Under the pieces are notes generated by a model. The model was not told the origin of the DNA, did not search any database, and saw only the letters and a program-made list of their open reading frames with translations. The translations under genes were made by a program, and so were the position numbers. DNA of 64,000 bases from Tolypeutes matacus (taxonomy: Eukaryota; Chordata; Mammalia; Cingulata; Chlamyphoridae). This document shows positions 45,850 through 57,559 of this stretch, piece after piece; the first letter of the stretch is position 1; each line of letters begins with the position of its first letter. The stretch is from positions 2,229,414 through 2,293,413 of the forward strand of contig JAKSZT010005175.1 of the NCBI GenBank assembly GCA_026826555.1. The letters are read 5' to 3'.

Positions 45850-48030
45850 TTTACAAGAATGCATGGAATAATACATTTAAAAATATTTTCTGAAGACGGT
45901 CAAGCACAAAATAGGAATTAACAAGATAGTAAGCAGGAGTGAAAGAAATAAAAATATGCAATCAAATTTCAAAAAATATTATCAAAAGGTATTTCTGCTA
46001 AAGGAATCCATTACATAATACATATTGACTTATGTACACCACAAAAGTTTCAGCAATATTACAATTCTACACTTTACCAGCATGTCTGAGACAAAAAGAT
46101 TGTGGTAAAGTAACAGCCTCTAAAACCATGTATTTAATCTATTTTCCCCTGAATTACAGTTGATTTATAAATGTAACTTCATACTTTGCAAACAAATAAT
46201 AACTAAGTTTAAACAAAATTTTCAGGCATATCAAGTTGAAATTCATGAACATGGTGTCATTGCAGAGTGCTTCTATATGAAATATATTAAATATTTTATC
46301 ATATGAAATATTTAGCTATATATGAATGAGGCATACAATTGAAATGTGACTTCCATTTAATTTATAAAATTGTGTTTTATCTCATCAAAACATTGATCAG
46401 TGAATGATCCCTGAGCCGTAAGCTAAATATTTCCTCTTGAAGTTATATATATATGATTGTCATATGATACTAAATATATGCTAAAATAACATTCTATTGA
46501 GCTTAATCACAATGAATCACAATATTCTATGTTATTAGGCATAAAAATTCATCTCTGTTGCCACATTATTTTTTTTTGGAAATTTCAGCAAAATAAAACT
46601 ACATTTTGCCTAAATTGAACTGGTGGTTAGTATTTTTTTGTGCATTATCTTATGTAATCTACATTGTAACATGAAAACTAAATAATTTAGTGCAGTCTTA
46701 TTAATGAGAAAACTGATGCTCTTTGTACATTAACTTAACCAAAGCAACACAATTAATCACAAGCAGAGCCATCATTCAAGCTAAGATATCTCTGAATCCA
46801 TACTTTAATAAATTATTTTCACCTGATCATATTGCAATCCCCATGTGACATGCCAAAATTGTGGGATTTGTACTCTAGTAAAAATTTAAAATAATATTTC
46901 AACATAAATTCTTTTTTAAAACCATCAACCTTAAATAGACCAGGATATTAACCAACAAAAATTAAAAATTAAATGGACTCTGGGTCAATTAGCTAAGTAG
47001 TTAAATACATTTAAAATACATTTCTATTCCTCTATCAGGAAAAAATAAATGATCTAAAATTGGCATATACTCAATGGACAGTGGAATGTTAATAATCACT
47101 CAATTTAAAAATTTACCTAATTTTTAAATATAGTGTTTTATTTCTACAGTCCCTGTTCTGACTATTATTTTCAATCAAGAACATTATAACAAATTTCTAA
47201 TGTACAGCTCTTTTGAACTAAATAGAGACCCCTTCCTATTTTCTTACTGTTTATTGGTAGGCATGAAATTCAATTTTTAACAATACAAATGTAAGTAGAA
47301 CACATTATCTCTAATTTAAATATGAAAGTGTATACTCTAGTTTGAGATTCAAGAATATAGTTTCTCAAGTATTGTATAATTGATGAGAAACATTTCCTTC
47401 TACCTGTGGAAATTAAAGTATACTTTTAATATTATTCAGTTGGATTCTTATGCCAATTTATCAAATCTTCTTGAAGTTCACAGGGGATGCTCCAAGGAGA
47501 AAACATATAGTCTTCTGGGAGAGAAAAGCAACAGGATGATTTTTTTTCTGTAGTAAACAAGAATGTACTTTGGATTCTGGTAAAAATGAACTCAGTGGAA
47601 ATTATATGACATAGGATTGGAAAAAAAATCTGCTCATAAAATACATAGTCGTAGCTTGAAAATCCTAGTCTTAGAAACCCTGAAATCCAGTTTCTTCTTC
47701 CTGGAAAATAATCTATTTAATTCTTTCAAAATTCCATAAACATGTACATAATGAAATAATTTGAAAGCATAACGTATGCCAGATTTTATAAATTTTAATA
47801 AAAAATACTATGCTTTTATTTAAATTGTCTAGTATTACACTTCTAAGTGTTATAGTTTAAGCTGAATTTCATGGAAGAGATAAAATACAAATAACATAAA
47901 CTTATGGGTAATAAGTACAAACAGGAGAGTTGGGGCAGTCATCACTTAACTGTAATATTAATGTGGTAGAACACTTGAAGACAAGATGTCTCATAGAGTT
48001 AAAGGTCTCATGTGTTTCCTTATGTATGGT
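45850..48030. other. No recognisable gene, AT-rich
   Basis: Over 2 kb without an open reading frame of note, L1 motif or LTR end. Confidence 0.4.
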
Positions 48031-48035
48031 CTTTC

Positions 48036-48122
48036 CTTATATTGGGGATCACATATACTAATCTATATTATTATATATAATGTATATATTATAGTATATA
48101 TAATACACTAATGTATATTATA
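48036..48122. repeat. AT-rich quasi-palindromic segment, copy 1
   Basis: It shares a run of about 85 bp with 48888-48972, including 'tatagtatatataatacactaat.tatatta', and is rich in TATA alternations. Confidence 0.7.
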
Positions 48123-48129
48123 TTAACAT

Positions 48130-49915
48130 AGAGTAGGCTATGTTAATAAGAAATTCTAAGAAAATTATTAACAATCCCTGGATTTGGAGCCCAAGCCTGA
48201 GAGATTCAAACTTAGTAGATAGATAATTTTGTCTATGTATTCAGAAAGCATAATCTAAGCCAAAATGAAGAAATATTTTACTGATAGGCATCCAAATGGA
48301 AACCAATTAGTTAATATCAATCCCAAATTGAGCTATAGATTCATTGCAAACACAAATTAAATTTAAGCATTTTTTGCAAAACTAGAGAAGTAAATTCTAC
48401 AATATAGATGATAAAATAAAGAAATAAGCTATTCAAATCAAATTTGAAAAAAAAAAGAATAAAGTTGGATGGCTCACATAATCTGATTTAAGAACTTATC
48501 ACAAAAATGAATCATCAAGAGAATAAAATATTGGTGAAAAGATAAATATAAGATATATGGAACCAAAAAGAGTGTTGGGAAATAGATTCATACATTCATT
48601 GTCATTTGATTTTTGACAAAGAAGTTAAGGAATATTGATGGAGGAAGCACAGTATTATATTTTAAATGGTGTTCAAAAATTGTGCAGTCTTTTGCCAAAA
48701 AATGAGACATTAACTCAATGTTTTCAGGATATATAAAACATTTCTCAAAATAGAATATACAACACAGGACATCTGTGTGACCAAGGGCCAGTCCCATTTT
48801 TTAGATTAAATGCAAAATTTAGGAACCATAAGATAAAAGTAGATATATTATAATTCATCCTATTAAAATCTGCTCTATGAAAGATACTTATATTGGGGTT
48901 CTCATATACTACTCTACATTACTATATATACTAGTATATGTTATAGTATATATAATACACTAATATATATTATGAACAAACAAGTTACAGCATCTGAGAA
49001 TAAATAAGTTACAGAATCTGAGATATTTAGCAAATATATCCATAATATATTAATCACACTCGAATTTCCACAACATGAAGATAAAAGAAAAGGGAAAAAA
49101 TTAAAATGTGCAAAAACTTGAACAGACACTTCACCAAAGAATATTCACAAATGACATCTATGCCCATGAAAAATGTTCAATATCACTAATTATAGGAAAG
49201 CAAAATTTAAAACCACAACATGATTTCATACAACTGTTAAAAAGTCTAAAATAAAAATATATACCAATCACTAATACAAAGCTCTTACAAGAATGCAAAG
49301 CAACTGAAACTCTCAACTGTTGCCAGTAAGAACATAAACTGAAGCAGTCATTTTGGAAAACAGTCTGATATTTTTTATGAAGTGAAACTACTTACCCAAT
49401 TATCAAGGAATCTCACTATTTACCCAAAATAAATGAATACATATGTCCCCATAAAAACCTGTAGGTCAATATTTATAATACAAAATTGGAAATAATCCAT
49501 ATATCCATCAACTAGTGAATGGACACGGTAACTGTGGAACCTGCAAACAAAAGAATGCTACTCAGCAATAAAGAGGAATAATTTACTGATATATTCACAT
49601 ACACAGATGGATCTCAAATACATTATGCTGAGTGTAAGAAGCCAAAATCAGAAAGCTACATAAAATGTGATTCCACTTATATCACATTCTGGACAGAGCA
49701 AAATTATATCAAGAAATAACACACCTGTGGTTGCCAGAAGTGGGGTAGAGAGAGGAGATTGACTTCAGAGTGTTTGAGGGGAATTTTTAAGGTGCTGGAA
49801 ATGCTCTATAACATGATTGTGATTACACAATTGTACATGTTTATCCAAATTCATAAAACTGGCACATCAAAATGGTATATTTATGCATTTTTATTAAAAT
49901 AACATTAAGTTTAAA
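48130..49915 (+). mobile_element. Old L1M, ORF2 C-terminal half and 3' end
   Basis: Degraded ORF2 from about 48275, through a target-like 'ttgatttttgacaaagaagt' (DKPTKP region of L1-B), a tail near 49500 ('ccatcaactagtgaatggac') and the 3' UTR end 'gattacacaattgtacatgttt' to about 49915. A second copy of the AT-rich segment (48888-48972) interrupts it, with a short 24-bp tandem duplication beside it at about 48981-49028. Confidence 0.72.
48888..48972. repeat. AT-rich quasi-palindromic segment, copy 2
   Basis: Direct partner of 48036-48122, about 850 bp downstream, lying inside the old L1M. Confidence 0.7.
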
Positions 49916-50406
49916 ACTACCTGTTAGGGGGATTGGAGGAAAATCTTGCCAAGATGGATAGACAAAGGAGTGGAAACAGGGGCAGAGACATATCTGAAGG
50001 AGCTGTTTTGATATATAGAGAATGGAAAACTACTCTGTGTCATTTAAGAGTGTACTGGAAAGATAAAGAAGCCAAAGGAAAATCAGAACATAGACAAGGG
50101 CAAGGAAATAGAATAAGAGAAACAAAGTGTCAAAGTGAAACCTTACCACACACAAAAAAAACAACCACAAAATAAAACCATATAGTATAAAGAGAAGCTA
50201 ATCAACTGAATAAAGCCATCAAGAAAAACAGAAGCCTAGATAACAACAAAAAATTACAAGCCATACTAAGAAACAGGAACATGGCCCAGTACAATGAATA
50301 AACTAAAAAACAAGAGGAGATGCAGAAAATAGAAAAACTTATCAGAGATGCTCAAACAAATATCACAAATCAACTTATTGAAGTGAAAGTAGAGTGTAAG
50401 GATGTT

Positions 50407-50419
50407 AAGAAGACACTGG
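50407..50419. repeat. Left target-site duplication of L1-B
   Basis: The 13-mer aagaagacactgg recurs at 56652-56664 behind the A tail. It lies in the L1-A ORF1, so the outer frame reads across it. Confidence 0.93.
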
Positions 50420-51547
50420 GACTTCCGGGAAGATGGTGGACTAGTAAGACATGGGAATCTCTTCTCCAGAAAAATAGCTAGAGGACAAGCTGAAGCAAAA
50501 AAGATCTTCTAGGGTTTAGGACAGCAGGTGAAGGCTGCACACCACCCAGAGGAGAGAGGGACAGAAGAGGGAAATCGCGACTACAGAACTGTGGGTTGCA
50601 AGTAGCAGCTTCTGCTGCTGCCGGCACCCTTTCTCCCCCACACTCTTCAGAATTCTCAGGCCCCTGGGCCTGCAACCACAGACAAAGGGGGCTTCAGGGA
50701 TCTGCCACTCCCGGAAAGGGGAGAGAGAGGGACACAGCCTTAGTCTGACTCAGGTTCAGAACAGAAATTTGGGCTGCAGAGCCCCACCGACCCTTCTACA
50801 TGGCGGTTTGCCCTGGGAGCCTAGAAAGGACTGTAGAAATCTGACCCTTGCAACCTCCCTCTCTTCTAGCCTGGACTAATTGTTGAGGACACCACGGGAG
50901 AGGGGAGAGAGAGCCTGGGGCTGACCCTGCTTTGGACTCCCAGGTTTGGTCTGCCCTATCCTGAGAGCCCTTCCAGGCTGGGTGAGGTTACACCATTGTA
51001 TGCCTTGGAGCCTGCAAGGGGCTAAAGAAATACAAACCTCCCAATCTCATCCTCCACTAACAGGGACTGATTGTTGAAGATTCAGAAGGGAGTGGAAATA
51101 TTTCATAGCTGGGAAAAGGGGGGCGCTATGAGAGAAGTCTGGAGAACTGTCTCCAAAAGTTTGAATCACAGGGCTCCTAGCCCCCAGACAGGAAGCTCTA
51201 TCACATTGATCTAGTCTGTGTCACAACAATTACGCTCCGACCAGGCATTGAATTGAGAGCAGCCAACAAGCGCCATCTCCTGGCAGACCAAGGAAGTACA
51301 CATAAGAAAATTAATAAGTAAGAGAGCCTTTTCCTGGCCTCTATAGCTTCCCTGCCCAAGGCCCTAGGAAACGACTTTACAACCAATTACTGGGTCCAGT
51401 GCCCAGTTTTGAGTAACCAGCAGAGCAATCCTAACAATCAAGGTTGAGCCAGAAATCAAAGAGCAGTGATAACTCACAGCCACCTGACACTAAAACCCCA
51501 TAAAAGAGAAAGAGATAGAGCATCTAAGTAAAATACAAACTAACCAG
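50420..51547 (+). promoter_or_regulatory. L1-B 5' UTR / internal promoter
   Basis: It begins 'gacttccgggaagatggtggac' with AAGATGG, a YY1-type site, about 10 bp from the first base, which is where L1 5' ends known to need YY1 carry it. The 1.1 kb is GC-rich compared with the surroundings and lacks the long T-rich block seen in L1-1 and L1-D, so it is a different promoter type. Confidence 0.75.
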
Positions 51548-52480
51548 ATGCCTAAGCACCAACAAAAAAATACAGGCCATACTAAGAAAATAGAAGACAT
51601 GGCCCAAGAAAAGGAATTCAGCAAAGTCCCAGAAGAGATGCAGAATTTGAGAGAACTAATCAGTGAGATGAGCACACATTTCCAAAATCAAATTAATGAG
51701 ATGAAAGAGAATATAGTTAAAGAGATCAATGACATCAAGAAGTCATTACGTGAACGTAAAGAAGAATTTGAAATCATGAACAGAAAAGTAACGGAGTTCA
51801 TGGGAATGAAAGGCAAAATAGGTGAAGTAAAAAATACATTTGAAGCATACAACAGCAGACTCGAAATGATAGAAGAAAGAATAAGTGATACTGAAGACAG
51901 AGCAGCTAAAATTGGAGAGAGAAAAGAACAGAGAGAGAAAAGATGGAAAAAATTGAGCAGGGGCTCAGAGACAACACTAAACGCAAGAACATAGGTGTCA
52001 TGGGAGTTCCAGAAGGAGAAGAGAAAGGAAAAGGGGCCGAAAGAGTATTTGAGGAAATAATAGCTGAAAATTTCCCAACTCTCACGAAAGAAAAGAACTT
52101 ACATGTCCAAGAAGCACACCGTACCCCAATAAGAATAAATCCAAATAGAACTATGCCAAGACACATATTATTCAGAATGTCAAATGTAAAAGATAAAGAG
52201 AAAATGCTCAGAGCAGCAAGAGAGAAGCAAATGATCACGTACAAAGTACGTCCAGGAAGACTTTGTGCAAATTTCTCTTCAGAAAACATGGAGGGGAGAA
52301 GACAGAGGTATGATACAATTAGGAAGCTGAAAGAGAAAAACTGTCAGCTGAGAATTCTTTATCCTGCAAAACTGTCCTTCAAATAAGAAGGTGAATATAA
52401 AGTATTCAAAAACAAACAGAAACTAAGAGAGTTTGCAAAAAAGAATCCACCTTTGCAGGAAATATTAAAGGAAGCCTGAG
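51548..52480 (+). pseudogene. L1-B ORF1 (RNA-binding chaperone), broken
   Basis: ORF1p coats L1 RNA as trimers. The start is MPKHQQKNTGHTKKIEDMA. A long heptad-rich coiled coil follows (residues about 45-130: EISDTHFQ-like repeats, EERISDTEDRAAK). A frameshift near 51945 joins to EKIEQGLRDNTKRKNIGVMG, then the RNA-recognition domain and C-terminal domain (RTPIRINPNRTMPRHILFRM, MLRAAREKQMITYK, LCANFSSENMEGRRQRYD, RILYPAKLSFK). A TAA at 52384-52386 stops it about 32 codons before the normal end (KEA at about 52477). ORF1 starts immediately after the 5' UTR. Confidence 0.92.
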
Positions 52481-52606
52481 AACCTGAAAGAAAAAGACAG
52501 GAGAGAGAGGCTTGGAGGAGAGTATAGAAGAAAGAAAAGCAGAAAGGATAACCAAAAGAGTAAAAAGAAAGACAAAAATAAGATGACATGAAAACCAAAG
52601 AATAAA

Positions 52607-55600
52607 ATGGAGGAAATAAATCGTGCATTTTCGGTGATATCATTGAATGTGAATGGATTAAATTCCCCAATCAAAAGATACAGGCTGACAGAATGGTTAA
52701 AAAAAATGAGCCATCCATATGCTGCTTACAAGGAACTCACCTCAGACACAAGGATACAAGCCGGATACAAGCCGGCTGAAAGTAAAAGGTTGGAAAAAGA
52801 TACTCCATGTGAATAGTAAAAAGAAAAGAGCAGGCATAGCTATACTAGTATCAGACAAAACAGACTTCAAATGCAAAAAAGTGATAAGAGATGCAGAAGG
52901 CCATTATATATTAATAAAAGGGATGATCCTCCAGGAAGATATAACAGTCATAAATATCTACGCACCTTACCAGGGTGCTCCAAAATATATGAGACAAACT
53001 CTGGAAAAACTGAAGGGAGAAATAGACATTTCTACAATAATCGTCAAAGTCTTCAACACCCCTCTCACATCATTAGATAGAACAACTAGACAGAAGATCA
53101 ACAAGGAAACAGAGAACTTGAACAATATGATAAACAAGTTAGACCTAACAGACATATACAGAACAACGCATCCAAACTCAGCGGATTATACATTCTTCTC
53201 AAGTGCCCAGGGATCTTTCTCCAGGATAGACCACATGTTAGGTCACAATACAGCTCTCAATAAATATAAAAAGATTGAAATTATACAAAGCACCTTCTCA
53301 GATCATAATGGAATGAAACTAGAAATCAATAACAGAAAGGAAAAAAGGAAATTTGCAAATGTGTGGAGACTGAACAACACACTCCTAAATATTCAGTGGG
53401 TCAAAGAAGAAACTGCAAGTGAAATCAGTAAATATATTGAGACAAATGAAAATGAGAACACAACATATCAAAACTTATGGGATACAGCAAAGGCAGTCTT
53501 GAGAGGGAAATTTATAGCCCTAAATGCCTATATTAAGAAACAAGAAAGAGCTAAACTCAAAGATTTAACTGAACAACTTGAGAAACTAGAAAAAGAACAG
53601 CAAAGCAATCCAAAAGCAAAAAGAAGGAAAGAAATAATAAATATTAGAGCAGAAATAAATGAAAATGAGAAAAAAAAGCAATAGAGAAAATCCACAAAAC
53701 CAAAAGCTGGTTCTTTGAGAAGATCAATAAAATTGACAACCCCCTTGCTAGACTAACAAAGAAAAAAAGAGAGAAGATGCAAATAAATACAATCAGAAAT
53801 GAAAGGGGGGAAATTACAAATGACCTCAGAGAAATAAAAAGAACCATAAGAAGATATTATCAGAAAGTATATGCCAACAAACTAGACAACTTGGATGAAA
53901 TGGACAAAGTTCTAGAAACTCATAACCAACCTACACTGACACAACAAGAAATACAAGAACTTAACAAACCAATCACAATTAAGGAGATTGAATCCATCAT
54001 CAAAAATCTCCCAGCAAAGAAAAGTCCAGGACCAGATGGCTTCACAAGTGAGTTCTACCAAGCATTTCTAAAAGAATTAACACCAATCCTGTTTAAACTC
54101 TTCCAAAAAATCAAAGAGGAGGGAAAATTACCCAACACATTTTATGAAGCCAACATCACCCTATTACCAAAGCCAGATAAAGATTCCACAAGAAAAGAAA
54201 ATTACAGACCAATCTCTCTCATGAACACAGATGCAAAAATTCTCAGCAAAATACTTGCAAATCGAATCCAACAACATATCAAAAGACTTATACATCACAA
54301 CCAAGTGGGATTTATTCCTGGTATGTGAGGCTGGTTCAACATAAGAAAATCAATCAATGTAACACACCACATTAACAAATTGAAGGAAAAAAACCACATG
54401 ATCATCTCAATAGATGCAGAAAAGGCATTCGACAAAATCCAACATCCTTTTTTGATAAAAATATTTCAAAAGATAGGAATAAAAGGAAAATTCCTCAATA
54501 TGATAAAAGGCATATATGAAAAACCCACAGCCAACATCATACTCAATGGGGAAAGGTTGAAAGCTTTCCCCCTAAGATCAGGAACAAGACAAGATTGCCA
54601 ACTGTCACCGTTGTTATTAAACATTGTACTAGAAGTTCTAGCTAGGGCAATTAGACAAGACAAAAAAATTAAAGGCGTCCAAATAGGAAAAGAGGAAGTA
54701 AAACTCTCACTGTTTGCGGATGACATGATCCTGTATTTAGAAAATCCTGAAGTATCCACAACAAAGTTACTTGAACTAATAAATGAGTTCAGCAAAGTGG
54801 CAGGATATAAGACCAACACGCAAAAATCAGTTATGTTTTTGTACACTAGTACTGAACAATCTGAGGAGGATATCAGGAGGAAAATTTCATTTTCAATAGC
54901 AACAAAAAGACTCAAATACCTAGGAGTTAATTTAACCAAGGAAGTACAGGACCTATATGCAGAAAACTACAAAACAATTCTAAAAGAAATTTAAAAAGAC
55001 CTAAACAAATGGAAAGACATTCCGTGTTCATGGATTGGAAGAATAAATATCGTGAAGATGTCAATCTTGCCCAAACTGATTTATAGATTCAATGCAATAC
55101 CAATCAAAATCCCAACAGCTTACTTTACAGATTAGAGAAGGCAATTACCAAGTTCATCTGGAAGGGTAAGTGCACCCGAATAGCCAAAAGTATTCTAAAA
55201 AAGAAGACCAATGTAGGAGGAATTTTGCTGCCTGACCTTGAAACTTATTACAAAGCTACAGTGGTCAAAACAGCATGGTACTGGCATAAAGATAGACATA
55301 CGATCAGTGGAATAGAATTGAGAATCCAGAAATAAACCCTCACCTATACAGTCAACTGGTTTTTGACAAACCTACCAAGCCCATGCTGATGGGAAAAAAT
55401 AGTCTCTTCAACAAATGGTGTTGGGAGAACTGGATATCTATAACCAAAAGAATGAAAGAGGACCCCTATCTCACCCCCTATACAAGAATCAATTCAAAAT
55501 GGATCAAAGATCTAAATATGAAAGTCAGGACCATAAAACTACTGGAAGAAAATGTAGGGAAACATCTTCAAGACCTTGTAGTAGGTGGTGGTTTCTTGGA

Positions 55601-56418
55601 CTTCACACCCAAAGCACATGCAACAAAAGAAAAACTAGATAAATGGGACCTCCTCAAAATTAAACACTTTTGCACCTCACAGGAATTTGTCAGAAGGGGG
55701 AAAAGGTAGCCATCTCAATGGGAAAAAAATATTTTGAAATCACATATCTGATAAGGGTTTAATATCCAGGATATATAAAGAGATGTTACAACTCAACAAT
55801 AAAAAGACTAATGACCCAATTAAAAAATGGGCGCAAGACTTGAATAGACATTTCTCCGAAGAAGAAATACAAATGGCAAAAAAACACATGAAGAAATGCT
55901 CAACATCACTCATGATTAGGGAAATGCAAATCAAAACTACAATGAGATATCATTTCACACCTATCAGAATGGCCACTATGAAAAAGACTGAGATCTACAA
56001 GTGTTGGAGAGGATGTGGAGAGATAGGAACACTTCTTCACTGTTGTTGGGAATGCAGGATGGTACAACCACTATGGGGGACTGTTTGGCAGTTCCTAAAG
56101 AAGTTGAATATAGACTTGCTATGTGACCCTGCAATACCACTACTGGGTATATACCCAGAAGATCTGAGAGCAGTGACATGAACAGACACCTGCACACTGA
56201 TGTTCATAGCCACATTATTCACCTTTGCCAAAAGTTGGAAACAACCCAGGTGTCCATCAACAGATGAATGGATAAATAAACTGAGGTCTAGTCACACGAT
56301 GGAATATTATGCAGGTGTAAGAAGAAATGAAGTCATAAAGCATATGGCAACATGGATGAACCTGGAGGACATTATGTTGAGTGAAGCAAGCCAGACACAA
56401 AAGACAAATTCTGTATGA
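52607..56418 (+). pseudogene. L1-B ORF2 (endonuclease-reverse transcriptase), broken
   Basis: Start MEEINRAFSVISLNVNGLNS. The endonuclease motif CLQETHL reads CLQGTHL: the catalytic Glu codon at 52732-52734 is GGA (Gly). The GDFNTPL motif reads KVFNTPL, with Val replacing the metal-binding Asp at 53049-53051. SRIDHMLGH and [10 protein letters not shown] remain. Frame breaks include an A-run near 52705, an 11-bp tandem duplication (52752-52773) and an A-run near 53665. Stops: TGA at about 54326, TAA at 54992-54994, TAG at 55707-55709. Single-base losses near 55131 and 55298. The RT box SLFADDMIL (about 54706-54735) is intact, as is the Cys-rich tail. Confidence 0.93.
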
Positions 56419-57559
56419 ATGCATTATTATGAACCAAATATATTGTGTAAAATATTGTTTGATTCATACATGCACACAAAAAAAAAACAAAAAAAAAAAA
56501 CAAAAAAAAAACAAAACAACAACAAAAATTTACATGTATCCATTACATTTAATTGAGAAATGTATATATTTATTCATCTGTGTTTACTTTTTAGTTTTTA
56601 ATTGCTTATGTTTTCAATTATTAAATGTACAAAATAAAGTTAAAAAAAAAAAAGAAGACACTGGAAGAACATTCTGAAGAAATTGTAAAAATACCAAAAA
56701 ATATAATGGATATGATGGTGATGAATGGCACAATGCAAGAAGTCAAAAACACACTGGAAGCACATAACAACACATTTGAACAGGCAGAGGAAAGAGTCAG
56801 CAATGTGGAAGACAGTACAGGTAAAATCAGACAGATGGTAGAACTGATAGATAAAATGATAGAAAAAAATCCAGCAGGGACTTAGGGATTTGAATGACAA
56901 CAGAAAATGAAAAAACATATGCAGCATAGGCATCCCAGAGGGAGAAGAGAAGGGAAAAGGGTCAAAGTAGTTTTGGAGGAAATAATGGCTGAAAACTTCC
57001 CAACTCTTTTGAGGGACATAGATGTACATGTACAGGAAGTGCAGCACACTCAGTATAAATCCTGACAGGAAAATCCCAATACATATACTGGTCAAACTGT
57101 GCAATGCCCAAGACAAAGAGAGAATACTGAAGGCAGCAAGAGAAAAGAGATCCATCACATACAAGGGAAGTTTGTTAAAATTAAATGCTGATTTCTCATC
57201 TGAAATTGTGGAGGCAAAAATTCAGAGGTATGACATAGTTAAGGTGCTAATAGAAAAATATCTTCCAGCCAAGAATTCTCTATTCAGCGAAGCTGGCATT
57301 CAAAAATGAAGGAAAGTTCAAAATAATCACAGATAAACAGAAATTAAGAGAGATATCAATGAGAAACCCAATCTTCAAGATATACTAAAAAGAATCCTGC
57401 AAGTTGAAAGGAAAAAACAGGAGATAGAGGGTTGGAGGAGAGAGTAGGAATGAAGATTATTGGTAAGAATAACTAAAAAGATAAAAAGAGATATAAATAC
57501 AACACATTACATATATAAACCTATAGAATATATGGCTAATGTAAGTTATGTCTTAACAG

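Larger units (their letters stand above)
50420..56651 (+). mobile_element. L1-B, full-length young L1 (6.2 kb)
   Basis: A complete L1 in order: 5' UTR 50420-51547, ORF1 51548-52480, ORF2 52607-56418, a short 3' UTR and an A tail. Exact 13-bp duplications flank it. Its 3' 1.9 kb is nearly identical to L1-C. It is the best preserved copy here but is not competent: both ORFs carry frameshifts and stops and the endonuclease lacks key residues. Confidence 0.95.
50218..57450 (+). pseudogene. L1-A ORF1 remnant, split by L1-B
   Basis: The N-terminal part lies at 50218-50419 (to DVKKTLG). The rest follows at 56652: KKTLEEHSEEIVKIPKNIMD, NTLEAHNNTFEQAEERVSNV, then after frameshifts HILVKLCNAQDKERILKAAR, EKRSITYKGSLLKLNADFS and the PAKNSLF region near 57270. 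It reaches about 57450. Multiple frameshifts. Confidence 0.72.

Noticed and set aside
45475..45921. 148-codon open frame across the CCTT array
   Set aside because: It runs through the N gap and a pure repeat; the frame is meaningless.
52719..53684. 321-codon open frame that could be taken as a complete gene
   Set aside because: It is the endonuclease part of L1-B ORF2 after two frame shifts; its Met lies inside the frame-shifted QETHL region and is not a real start.
54466..54939. 157-codon open frame, antisense to L1-B ORF2
   Set aside because: It is the antisense of the reverse-transcriptase region; the plus-strand frame shows the real motifs.
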